Origin: Blepharisma japonicum
Lineage: Eukaryota; Ciliophora; Heterotrichea; Heterotrichida; Blepharismidae
Length of the DNA: 22,484 bases
Assembly (NCBI GenBank): GCA_949751835.1
Contig: CATKHK010000189.1
Coordinates: forward strand, 1 to 22,484
Reading direction: 5' to 3'
Both the position numbers and the translations under genes were made by a program. Positions 10,318 to 20,402 of this stretch are shown here, piece by piece. The notes beneath the pieces are model-generated. The model was given only the letters and a program-made list of their open reading frames with translations. It was not told where the DNA came from and ran no database searches. The stretch's first letter is position 1, and every line of letters starts with the position of its first letter.

Positions 10318-12714
10318 CTAACTTAACTGAGCCAGGCTGAAAATTTCAACATTATCTTTTTCTTTTATAATAATATGATTATTAACAGCCTCAACTGAAT
10401 TAATATTCCTCGCCAATAATGACCTTAACTGTAGCTTTATAGTTTTTGTTTTTATATCCCATATTTTAAAAATCCCTTTTTCATACCCTACCACAAGCAA
10501 TTCCCGATTAGTATTCACAAAGCACATACTATAAATCTTTTCTCCTTCGCAATTTAGACACACAATTTCCTCAGTATCTATTTTGATAACATTTATAAAA
10601 CTTGTGTTCTCTCTTGAAACAAGAATTGCAATCTGCGATAGAAAAGAAGTGAGTCCATATATGCTATAAAATGCCTCTATCTGAATTTTTTTCATGCAAT
10701 CGCCTTTTACCAAATCTCATATGCTAATAGAGTTAAGAGGCTCATCTAAAAATCCATAATTCCCACACTCAGAAAATTTATGCTTATACGAGCTTTGCTG
10801 TCGGGTGTTAATTTTTCTAACTAAACTCATGTCACGAATACTGAAATATTCATAAATGTGCTTATTAAAGCGGATCAAATAATTTTCACAGTGAGAAAAT
10901 GAATAATCAAAAATCCCCCATCGATCTGCATTTAAAATTTGAAACCAGAAATCATGCTTGATATCATAGATCTGCATTTCACCATGGAAATGTCTAAATA
11001 AATAAGTTTCAAAAGGAGAAAATATATAGTCACCAAAAAAATAAAAATTCATAAATTGCTTTATTTGTTTTGGGTTAAAAGTTCTCAACTCCCATAAGAT
11101 AGCTTTTTCTGAGCTTGAAGTAATTAGATATGTGCCTTTTGGAGATACTTTAGCTTTATGAATTTTAAGATGTCTGCTATTATCATTGTGGGCAAATTTC
11201 GAAGAAAATTCATAAATTTTTATATTTCCTTTAGAATCACTTCAACAAATATATTTTCCTGAAATAGAAAATATTACTGATAGAATATATCCTTCAAATC
11301 CAGCAAAAATTTGGAATGTATTTTTAGTTTTTAAATCTAAGATAAATCCCTCATTTTCTTTTGGGCTCAGTGCTAAATAATTCCCACAAGGAGAAAATGA
11401 TAAACATAATTGTTTTGTGGCCCTACAATAAATGATTGTTTTAGCTGAGGTTATAGTATCAACCAAATATATATATACAGAATCGCGAAAGGCTATTTTT
11501 TGCCCACAATAAGAAATATTAAAAATATTTTTCATAGGGAACTTTCCTCGAATTTTTCTATAGAGAGTTCAATTTTCAGTTTCGATTACAGAAATTGAAC
11601 CTGCCCTTATTATTGCTAAATATCTATTTGATGGAGAAAAAACCAGTTTTGAAGCTCTATATGTGAGTGCTTTAGAAGTCCCAAGAATCTGTCTATTTTT
11701 TTCTATATCCCAGCTAAGAACAGTAGAATTGGCATCAAGAGCTGCAATATATTTTCAATTTGGCGAAATAACCAATCTATACCTTTTAAGCTCATATATA
11801 AGTGTTTTTTCATAAATATCTCAAAGCCTAATAAATTGTCCATGAATTGTTGCTCACTCCCTAACAATAAGCAAAATTTGTTTAAATTTGGGGTTTCGCT
11901 CAAAATTTTAGCAATAGTAATGAGTATATAAAAATTTGCTTATTGTCGGAGTTAAATGCTCAAATCTCAAAAATTAAAAATTCAATCTAATGATAAAGAA
12001 TTTACTATTGGTATTTTTGTAGTAAAACTACCCGATTTATTATTAGCGGAGTGAGGAAGGCCTAAATCTAGAGCTGTGAATTTGGGCGATATTTGTAATA
12101 ATAAAATCGTCTAAGCTGAATTTATTTCTAACTTTCTGCTCTTTTAAATCCATTTCTATGACGTTATCATCATTTCTATAGTAAAAATATTTATCATCAG
12201 GAGAGAAACTGAATCCTGTTCCATTTTTTGAATAAAAGTTTATAAAACGCCCAAAATTTGCATAGCTGAGGTCACACTTTTGAAAATTCACACTATGAAA
12301 TTGAGACTGTAGGAAGTTAACTTCTTTTAAGCAACTGCTTTCGAAATTCACATTTACGAATAGCCGCTGGGATAAGTCAGCTTTTGGGATACGAATGTTG
12401 CTGAAATTGATGTCTTTAAATACAAAATCGCTTTTAGCAAGAATAGTTGCAGCATTACTGCATGCTAAATCAATTTCTTTTGATAATCTTGAGAGCAAAA
12501 TAAATTTTACAAGGTCTTCTTTCGTGATTTCGCTAATGAAATTATTAAAGCATAGTAATATCTCTGGAAAATCAATTAAATCAAGCTTATTTAAATAAGA
12601 TTTCTTGACTAAATCAATAGTTTTCAAAATGCTTATGTCTTTCAGGATTTTTTGAGCTAAATATTCATGATAATCTCTTTCTGAGCGATTCAATAGTTTA
12701 TTGATCTTATTCAT
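10318..12714 (-). CDS. Pentapeptide-repeat / WD40-propeller protein, paralogue B, interrupted by an insertion
   Basis: Paralogue of the 4127-6418 gene, same strand and domain order: helical N-terminus, DLACSNAATILAKSDF, pentapeptide repeats, then a WD40 propeller ending in WDIKTKT and a TAG at 10318-10320. ATG is at 12712-12714. The coding frame is the same before and after a ~200-bp insertion (11853-12055) that brings in several TAA/TAG stops; protein similarity to paralogue A stops at SRFRP and resumes at WATIHGQF. Everything else, about 730 codons, is free of TAA/TAG, with TGA at Trp positions. If the insertion is removed during nuclear development, as ciliates do with internal eliminated sequences, the gene is intact; if not, it is a recent pseudogene or a pair of split genes. 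Likely role as for paralogue A: a scaffold or sensor of unknown ligand. Confidence 0.8.
11853..12055. mobile_element. TIR-bounded 203-bp insertion (MITE or internal eliminated sequence)
   Basis: The plus strand begins CTCACTCCCTAACAATAA and the reverse complement of the right end begins CTCACTCCGCTAATAATAA: 8 perfect then about 10 nearly perfect terminal inverted bases. The interior is AT-rich, non-coding and carries stops in the host gene's frame. Comparison with the paralogue places it between two conserved residues. Because the host frame matches on both sides, the net removed length must be a multiple of three; cutting 11857-12054 (198 bp) would restore the frame. No clear target-site duplication or TA boundary is visible. 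Too small to encode a transposase. Confidence 0.6.
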
Positions 12715-13615
12715 TTATAAATTAATAATGCGGGATATTTGCATGAATTTCTGCCTTAGCCTTTTGCTTCTGGGATTTCATTTAATTAATTTTTTTAATT
12801 TCAATACTAAAATTAACTACTCTGTGTCTTTAAATTATGACTTAAAACTTATATAAAAATGCTGTATAATAGAATGCTGTATTTAGCTTTTATTGATTCC
12901 AATATCCATAAGAGCTATTTTGTTTCCAAATAATATATTAAAATTAATTATTATACAATTTATTTAATGAAAATAGATAAAGCATATTATATACTTAAAA
13001 TTTTGTTGTAACAACAAAGAATATATAAAGCATATAGTCATAATGCTTTTTTCTATCAATTCTTAATCTATTAGGAATTAATTTTGTATTTGATCAGATA
13101 GATCATAATGACATGTCTTTCTTTATAACCCTAACTTTCATTATTAATAGTATTTTCTGTATTTTGAGCACTGCTGAAAAACTCTATGATAGCCAATTAT
13201 AATCCAAAATATAATGAAGAAGGGAGGGAAATAGCCATCTTGCAATTATTTACGAATAGATGCAAGAAAAGAACTGTTAAATAGAATGATATGCAAAAGG
13301 AGAGATCGAAAGCTCGTTGGTTAGATATTGGTTACTATGATACAAAAAATGCAAAGCTAGCCACGCCAACTAAGGCTTTAAGAATTGTTTATCTTTTATA
13401 TATTATTGAAAGTAAGTTAAATTTTTAATATTTTTATTTATTTATTCAGAATATAAAAGAGTTGCTGAAGAGTCTTGCTCAATTTGAATAGTAAATTGAT
13501 GCCTTTTCAAATTTTTATTATAGATGAGAACATGTGGGCTTTATGCTATACTCTATGGCAATTTTAGATAACAGAAGAATAGAGAAATTCTATTATAGAT
13601 TTAATAAATTTTTAA
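12715..13615. other. Intergenic region with a possible plus-strand remnant
   Basis: About 900 bp of mostly non-coding AT-rich DNA between the 5' end of WD40 gene B and the 3' end of the ATPase gene. A short direct repeat (ATGCTGTAT twice near 12860-12890) and a small hairpin TTGTTG-TAA-CAACAA near 13003-13017 are visible. On the plus strand, about 13184-13425 reads MIANYNPKYNEEGREIAILQ and, past one TAG, ALRIVYLLYIIE with balanced codons, which may be a fragment of a lost gene of unknown family. Confidence 0.35.
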
Positions 13616-15073
13616 TTATTGCTCAATAAGTCTCTTTTCTAAATCTTCATATTCTATAAGTGTGAAGTTATTCTGCGTTAAAATTCTTGAAAAAGTATGA
13701 AAAGTTCTAAAATTGAAGTTTTCATCATCATTAAGTCCCATATTTCTTGCAGCATAGATTTTATGCAAATTTGTTTTAAAATCAATAAATTCAGTAATTT
13801 CTAGCTCATTATAGTAAGTCTTAAAAATACTAGCCACTGTTTCTCTCGTAAGATATGGTGAAACACTATTTTTCTTGATAGGTTTTTGGCACTTTATAAG
13901 TCAATAAATAACTTGTATTATATTTTGTACATTCTTCTTGCTTAGCTCATTTCCTTTCTTATTAGATATAGCTTCAAAATCAATATCAGCTTTCTTAAAA
14001 TCTACTGCGAGTTTGTCTATTAATGTCAAAATAATTTCATTTACTTCGCTGTCTTTAAGTCTATTTTTAGCTTTTAATGCGATGTTAAAATACCTTTGAT
14101 ATTGGTCTATGCTACCTTTAAGGTATTTGCACAATTTTGTAACAGTTTCAATTGAATCATGGGGTAAGTAGCAAGTATGATATGCTATGGACTCTGCTTC
14201 AGTGAACTCAAGTGCTGTATGCATAGAGTAAATAGATAATTCATTATATAAAGAAATAAATGGCTCAAAATTCGTAGATTCATCTCCAGCTAAAATAATT
14301 TTATAGCTACCTTTTTCCATCCCCTTTATAATAAAATCATTTATATCATTTCATTGTTTTCCGGATTTTTCTAATAAATTGAAATTGTCTATAATAAAAA
14401 GGGGTTTATATCCAAGTTGCTCCTTAATAAAAGACTTTATTAATCTAGAAAACACCATTGCGTCTAAATAGGATTCATAGGAGTAATAATGATAGAATAT
14501 GTGATAAATCCCAAAAAACGGAGCAAATAAAGTAAGAGGCAACGCTTGCTGTACCCATTCTTTTACCATTGTTCCATTGTCTTCTTTATTTGAGGTATTG
14601 ATAGAAACATAGTAAATTCCTTTATAATGATTTTTCATTCACTGGAAAAATGTAGTTTTCCCTGTTGATTTTGGTCCTGTAAAAGTTATCAATGACCTAT
14701 TATCTTCTATTATTTTTCTGGAAAGATCATAATAAATTGGTCTTTCTTGATAACACTTGATTTCATTAATAGAGGTATTTTCTGATGTTGTAAGGCCATT
14801 GGAAAACCTCAAGAAACTATATGACTCGCTCATGAAAATTGTAAAGGACATATAGATGAAAATTATAAATAAAATACATGAGATTGTTGGACCATCATCA
14901 CGAAAAATCTGTTTAAAAAAGCAAGGCAAAAATAAGACCATAAAAAACATTGCTACAGTAAAGGAGATGTCATAGGAGCTTCCTGTTAAAAGCTTGATAA
15001 TCAATGATATAGGAAATGCATAGATGATAAGGTGAGTGAAGACTTGAAATATTAATGGCCTTTGGTCTCTCAT
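13616..15073 (-). CDS. Membrane-anchored P-loop ATPase (485 aa)
   Basis: Single frame from ATG 15071-15073 to TAA 13616-13618, with TGA as Trp at 14639, 14351 and 13901. The first 85 residues hold about three hydrophobic helices (roughly 6-30, 36-57 and 64-81). A Walker A motif GPKSTGKTT lies at 133-141, a Walker B-like LFIIDNFNLL at about 225-234 (Asp 229), and a strand ending IILAGDES near 259-266 fits a sensor position. This is the layout of STAND/archaeal-type AAA+ ATPases; the C-terminal 200 residues are helical. It probably acts at a membrane as an NTP-driven switch. The Walker B Glu is replaced by Asn (DN), which may slow hydrolysis. A decayed copy of its 3' end lies just upstream at 15130-15310. 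Exact family not known to me. Confidence 0.8.
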
Positions 15074-15129
15074 TATAAGGGGCTATTTAATAATTTTAAT
15101 GTTAATTTTTATTAAATTATATTTATAAA

Positions 15130-15310
15130 TATCAATAATTATAATTCAAAATCTTCAAATTCTGCAAGCTGAAGTTATTTTGTATCAAAATCCTTGAGAA
15201 GTAAAGCTAAAATTAAATATAAATTTATATAGCAGGATTTAAAAGATTCTCAATCTGAAAATTCAAATCGATGATTTCCTCCACTTGGCCTATAGGCATG
15301 AGTAATATTA
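15130..15310 (-). pseudogene. Decayed copy of the ATPase gene 3' end
   Basis: The plus-strand stretch CAAAATCTTCAAATTCTGCA and what follows matches, base for base with substitutions and small gaps, the 3' coding end of the ATPase gene at about 13635-13700 (AAATCTTCATATTCTATAAG...). Further similarity continues to about 15300. Frames are broken by stops and indels. It sits between the intact ATPase gene and the U-box pseudogene. Confidence 0.6.
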
Positions 15311-15424
15311 TGGTAAATAAATTGATAACTAGCTTGACCCATAATAACATCTTATAAAATTCAAATTCCACTTTATTATGAAATTGAATTAATTTTTTAA
15401 TTATTACTCAGTCAGGCTCATTTC

Positions 15425-16173
15425 TGACTACTCTCATTGCCTTTTATTTATCACTACATATTTGCGGTAATTTCTAGACCTTACTTTAAAAGCCTTCATT
15501 AACATAGAAATGGGAAGTTAAAAGTCTTCTTGGTCGCTATCCTCCTGCTGTATAATTTATTCAGTTACAAATATACCCAAAAGATGCAGCGTAGTATCCA
15601 TTTGAATATCTATCTCTTCGTAATTAAGCACTGTATTTCTTTCTGCTTCTCGAGAAGCTGCTCTAGTTTTTTCAATTTCTACACTTTCATCCAGCTGCCT
15701 AAAAGATTGATAATTTTCATTTCTTCTGCCCTACTTGGGTTTTGAAAGTTGCCTTTTCCTTTATTATCAATTGGGAGCTCTATTTGACAATCGAGCCATG
15801 GTAAATTTTGCTTTTTGTTTATATTTTCATATTCTTCTAAAGCACTTTTTGTTTTAGTCAATTCATTTTTGCAATTTTAATTTCTTTCTATTTTTGCTTT
15901 AATTATTTCTTGTAAATTTCATATAGTTTGAACGATATTGTAGGATTTCAGGCCTTCTTTCTTTGAAATTGTTGATAATTAATTTTAGGTGATGATTATT
16001 AATAGTACTGCACTTATTAAAATTATGCCTGTGACTGAGCTATTTTGTTTTCTCGATGAAACCAAGCAGCAAGTTTAAGTTCTCCCATCTTCTGCAACAA
16101 TTGGGGTCTTCCATCAATTCTCCTATTGTAGTTAGCAGTAATCATTTGGAATTTCGTCCTCTCTATCAGTCAT
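15425..16173 (-). pseudogene. Degenerate, internally deleted copy of the U-box/DUSP gene
   Basis: Both ends match the intact gene at 16391-17803. The 5' end (minus strand, from ATG 16171-16173) retains IPND and the U-box DNA for the [10 protein letters not shown] segment with frameshifts and stops; around 15600-15660 the run AATTAAGCACTGTATTTCTT is shared exactly, and the 3' part encodes a damaged DUSP (NYTAGG, then RRLLTS, with stops). The copy is about 750 bp against 1413 bp, so most of the coiled coil and both RanBP2 zinc fingers are gone. A 60-codon open frame inside (15679-15861) is a remnant of the coiled-coil region, not a gene. Confidence 0.75.
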
Positions 16174-16390
16174 GCTTATTTTCCTACATTCTTGAACGAA
16201 CCGATCGCCACTGCTTAATCAATGATGGGTAGATCAAAGAATTTCTAATCCCTCCTTTATTAGAGATGATCAAATATTGGGGACCCAATTTATTTATTTG
16301 ATTTAGTAAAGAAATTTATTGCCTTATCTTTTTTTTTGAATTATTAATTAAATGAAAATCATAAAGTATTATTTCTTCATCTTAAAGATT

Positions 16391-17803
16391 TTAAAAATTT
16401 CAATCTTCCCCAGTGTTTTTTTCGCCACTTATAGATGAATATCTCTGAAAAGGAGGTATCCTACCGCTTTTTAAACTATAGATATCAGAAGATGAACACA
16501 CCAAAGGAGAATCTCCCCCATAAGTTAAGTAAAGATACTCCCATTGGCTTTTATTAATCATTCTGTAATCACGAAAATTTTTAAGACCTTGCTTTAAAAC
16601 ACCATCACTGTCAAAGAATGTTGAAGTTATAAGCCTACCAGGACTCTGACCTCCACTTGTGTAATTTATTCAATCTCTAATTCACTCTGGAGTTATAGCA
16701 TAATACCCATTTTTATGTCCTTCTTTTTCATAATTAAGCACTGTATTTCTTTCAAATTCCCGCAAAATGTTTATAGATTTCTCCATTGCTTTTATAAACC
16801 CACAGGCATCACAACTTGCTTTATTAGGACTGTTTATTAAATTGCATTGCTCACAAACCCATCCATTTATTCCAGGTTTTTTAAAGAAACACACTGAGCA
16901 TAAATCTCAACCAATTTGATTTTCATGAGAGCAGTTGTTACATATTCAGATTGCTGATCCTATATTTTTCTGCATAGCAAGATGATTTAATGGTTGATCA
17001 GCAAATTGGTTTTTGGCTCTTTCTTTATATTTCATCGGTGGAAACTGATTATCCATCGCAGGAATACTTTGTCATTGTCATTTATTTTCTTCAATTTTTT
17101 GATTTTCATCTCTAATTTTACCTTCTTCAAGTCTCCTCTTTGCTTTAGCCAACTCTTCTTTTAATTTTTTTATCTCTTCATTTTTTTGGTTTTCAACCTT
17201 AAGCATATTTTTTTCTAGCGATAGCCTCGCTTTATCTAGTTGATCTTTTGATCTTTTGATTTCTTTGTCCTTAGCTTTAATTGTGATATTAGTTTCTAAT
17301 AAATTTTGGCTAAGTTTTTTAATTTCTTCATCTTTTGCTTTAATTGTATTGACAACTTCGGATAAATTTTGTTGTAGCACAACATTATATTTTTTCATAT
17401 CATCTAATTTTTTTTCTAAAAAATTAATTTTTTCTCTTTCGGCGTTATAATTTCTTGAAATGTTTGAAAGCTTTTCTTCTTCTTTTTTGAGACGATCTTT
17501 AAAATAGGCTTCTCTGGCATTTATAGCTTCTTGCAAATCCTTTTTAATTTGAGAATCTCGTTGAATTACTGGGATACTTTCCTTAAAAGTATTGATTAAT
17601 GATTTAAGTCGATGATTTTCAAATAGGACTGTGCTTTTTAAATCTGCTCCTGTGACTGGGCTACTTATTTTTCTTTGGAATCAAGTAGTAATTGATTTTC
17701 TTTCGTAAGTTTGTCCGTCTTCTGCGACAACTGGGTCTTCCATTATTTCCCCCGTGATTGGACAGAGGTAATCGTTTGGAATTTTTACAAAATGCTCTTC
17801 CAT
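16391..17803 (-). CDS. U-box / coiled-coil / RanBP2 zinc finger / DUSP protein, probable E3 ubiquitin ligase (470 aa)
   Basis: One frame from ATG 17801-17803 to TAA 16391-16393, with TGA as Trp. Residues 6-75 are a U-box ([36 protein letters not shown]), the domain that recruits E2 enzymes without zinc. Residues about 90-240 form a long Lys/Glu coiled coil (repeated [11 protein letters not shown] units). Two RanBP2-type zinc fingers follow: C288-x2-C291-x10-C302-x2-C305 and C317-x2-C320-x10-C331-x2-C334. Residues about 370-435 resemble a DUSP domain ([42 protein letters not shown]), normally found in ubiquitin-specific proteases. RanBP2 fingers often bind ubiquitin or RNA. It most likely ubiquitinates targets held by the coiled coil and C-terminal modules. 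The order is unusual. A decayed copy lies 218 bp downstream of its stop. Confidence 0.85.
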
Positions 17804-18239
17804 GCTAAATAAAAAATATAGAAGGAATTAAATATATAATAAAAATCATTGCAAGAGCAGCAATCAGTTGAATAAAGAATTACAGCTTACGATATTTTTA
17901 TAAAATTATTGCATATATAATTATAAAAACTATTAAATGTTATTTAATTGGAATTTTTCGGCAAGCTAAAATTTTATATGAGATTTTATTAAGTTGCTCT
18001 ACTCTATTCCTTGTATTTAAAAATTATTAACTATATGAAACAGAAGCCATGCAAAGGTAAAAAAATTTACACAATTTTTCAGTCAAATCTCAGAAGATCT
18101 CCATAGCATCATTCAAGTTACCAAATTATTAGAAAAAGCAGAGATATATTAAAATCTTTTATTATAAAATTAACTTTCGTTTTTATCGGCATAATTATTT
18201 AAGATATAAATAAATAAAATTTGTATTGATACTGTTATG
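17804..18239. other. Intergenic spacer
   Basis: AT-rich DNA between the divergent U-box gene and the OTU/integrase remnant. It should contain the U-box promoter. No motif, repeat or open frame that I can support. I looked here for a terminal inverted repeat of the downstream element and found none. Confidence 0.35.
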
Positions 18240-18488
18240 GCGTAAAGAAAGTAGTAAAAAAGCGGAAATTAAAAGACACCGACCAACCAGATAAAAGAGT
18301 TAAACCCAATCCCACAACACTGATTGCTCAAGAATTTGGTGCATCTGAAGTTTTTTAATAAGAAATGTATCATCACCAGCATCATCTCTGCCATCTATGA
18401 ATAATGAAATATGCGTCAATTTGCAAGTGAGTAAAGAAATCACCAACATTCCTTTGGAAGATTGCCTTATCCAATAAATTAAAGCAGC

Positions 18489-19125
18489 ATGCCAATTGAG
18501 GATAAAAGCAGTCAAAACCTAAATATAATTCAAAACAATCAAGATGACTTTAATTTGACTTCAAATGCTCGTTCAAACTTAAATTTATTTGATTCGTCTG
18601 AGGATTTTTCAGATTATGAAGGAGAAAATTCATTTGAAGATCAACTTATAATTTCAAAATATGATACAAATAAATTATCTTCAGCTGCAATTGGAGAGAA
18701 TCATGACAAAAAGCATTTAAATCTTATACCTATAAGAGGTGATGGAAATTGCCTTTATCGATGCATTTCTTTTCATCTAATCGGCTCTCAAGATAATCAT
18801 TCAATTACTGCAATTTAATAGCTAACCACATTGAAGCCAATCCAGTGAAATATAAGCAAATATTTGAAGAATGCATATTGATGGAGTTTGACTGCACATT
18901 TGATGAATATGATAATAAACTTCGAACTCCTGGATTCTGAGCAGGTGATATAGAATTATGTGCAACTTTAGAAGTGTTTGATATATCTATTTATCTTTAC
19001 TCAGAATTTAGAAATGAGCCATAAACAATTCAAACTAATCCACCTTCTAATTCTATCATGAATATAAAATATTCAGGCAATAATCATTATGATATGCTAC
19101 TTGAACTATCTTTTTCTCTTCATGT
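18489..19125 (+). pseudogene. OTU cysteine protease domain of the decayed element
   Basis: Opens with an acidic Ser/Asp/Asn segment from ATG 18489, then IPIRGDGNCLYRCISFHL, which contains the DGNC catalytic motif. A frameshift or indel follows the codons for HSITAI at about 18810, after which a second frame carries the rest of the fold (PGFWAGDIELCATLEVFDISIYL) and NNHYDMLLE with the catalytic His. A TAA breaks this frame at about 19022. OTU enzymes remove ubiquitin from proteins; this copy cannot be made as one protein. Confidence 0.7.
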
Positions 19126-19599
19126 TAAAAGCACATTATATTCACCAGCCAGCCAAATTGGTACATTAGAATTAAAAAATTCTGTTTAAGAACCAAAAAA
19201 ATTATTGCAAGCCATTCAAGAAAAAATTAAAGATATTGGTTTTTTTACATCAATGCATGGTAAAATGTATGAAACTGATGATGTCTACAACTTTTTAATG
19301 TCTGCAGGTTTATTAGGCCCAAAAATCTACCCTGAAAGAATTAAAAAAATAGAAGACAAAGTAAAACAAAAAAATGCTAAAAGTTCATACAGTATGAAAT
19401 ACTAAGTAGATATGGATTAATTCCTAGAGGATTTGATGCGCTTACAGAGTCTAGATTATTTTGAAAAACAAAAAAGCTTGTAATCCCGTTCATATGAGAA
19501 ATTCCATAAATCCTGGAATCGGCTCGTTGTTAATGATCTTATAAATCATATAGAACATTAAGAGAAATGGAAAATTGGATATCAGAGAAAGGCCTATAC

Positions 19600-20322
19600 T
19601 GAATTGGAATTCGTAGGTTCTGTGAAGAATACGTTGGAAATTGCTTGACATGTTCAATCGAATTTCATAAGCATGTAAAGCATAATGTTAAAATCCAAAT
19701 TAAGTCTAGCAAACCTTTGGAAAGAGTTCAAATATGTATTCAAACTTACTGAAGAGTTAAGCGATGCGTCTAGATTTAACTATGTTTTATCTATCATTGA
19801 TCATTTCTCGAATATGCTGCAGCACAAACTTTGAAAGCAAAATCAGATGAAGACGTAATAATCAGCCTAGAAATCATAATAAATTCATGACCAAAACTAC
19901 CTTCAATCATTCAAAGTGATAATGGAGAGACTTTTGCAATAGTTTAGATGGAGATTTTTGCAATCGATATGCTATTAGACACATCACCAACTCACCTTAC
20001 AATCCACGAGCTCAAGGTACTGTAGAGAATTACAACAAATATCTTCATCGTCACTTATATTACAGTTGAGCAGATAGCTTAAATAAAGACAACTGAAGCA
20101 TACATGCTTCAATCTTTTCTATTATCAGCATTTAATCGCAGCAGGAAGCATACTATAACTGGCTTTGTACCAGCTGATGTTTTCTTTTCATTAAATGAAA
20201 ATATTTATTTGTATTTTATGAAGAAGGTTGAAAAGAAAAGAAAGAATAATATTGAGTCTTTTTATATAGGTTTTTATCAATTAAAATTTCAATTATCTCC
20301 TAATATATTTTATAATAAATAA
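19600..20322 (+). pseudogene. Integrase core domain of the decayed element
   Basis: The zinc-binding HHCC-like region, the DDE catalytic triad and the C-terminal FVPADVFF motif are recognisable but lie in different frames. Frameshifts fall just after IIDHFS (about 19811), after DNGE (about 19930), and before SAFNRSRK (about 20110). TGA at several Trp positions (for example NSW-PKLP) shows that it evolved under the same genetic code as the host. The function would have been strand transfer of the element's ends. Confidence 0.65.
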
Positions 20323-20402
20323 AATTGGCAGGAGTTTCAGCTTTCAAGCCAAGAATAAAAGTTTTAAAAATATTTCAAATAATTTATTTGATAAAATGAT
20401 AT

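Larger units (their letters stand above)
18240..20322 (+). mobile_element. Decayed mobile element with OTU protease and retroviral-type integrase
   Basis: Fragments in all three plus frames belong to one decayed polyprotein-like gene. An upstream basic segment (KKVVKKRKLKDTDQPDKR, near 18240-18300) is followed by an OTU-type cysteine protease (RGDGNCLYR at about 18735-18765; its His partner in NNHYDMLLE near 19080-19110). Then come an H2C2-like zinc segment (EEYVGNCLTC near 19620-19655) and an integrase core with the D,D-35-E signature: Asp at 19799-19801, Asp of IQSDNGE at 19918-19920, Glu of GTVENYN at 20025-20027. A terminal FVPADVFF resembles the end of gypsy/Ginger-type integrases. At least four frameshifts and several TAA/TAG stops show it is dead. 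No LTRs or TIRs were found. OTU plus integrase is known, from memory, in some Ginger-type DNA transposons. Confidence 0.7.

Noticed and set aside
11703-11903. Minus-strand 66-codon frame across the insertion edge in WD40 gene B.
   Set aside because: It is in a different frame from the conserved WD40 protein and partly inside the inserted element; a shadow.
11853-12055. The insertion in WD40 gene B as an ordinary long intron.
   Set aside because: The coding-strand ends do not give GT...AG at the protein-defined junction, and the only intron seen in this window is 15 nt.
13124-13134. CCCTAAC, telomere-like, in the intergenic region.
   Set aside because: A single unit with no tandem copies; not evidence for a telomere or chromosome end.
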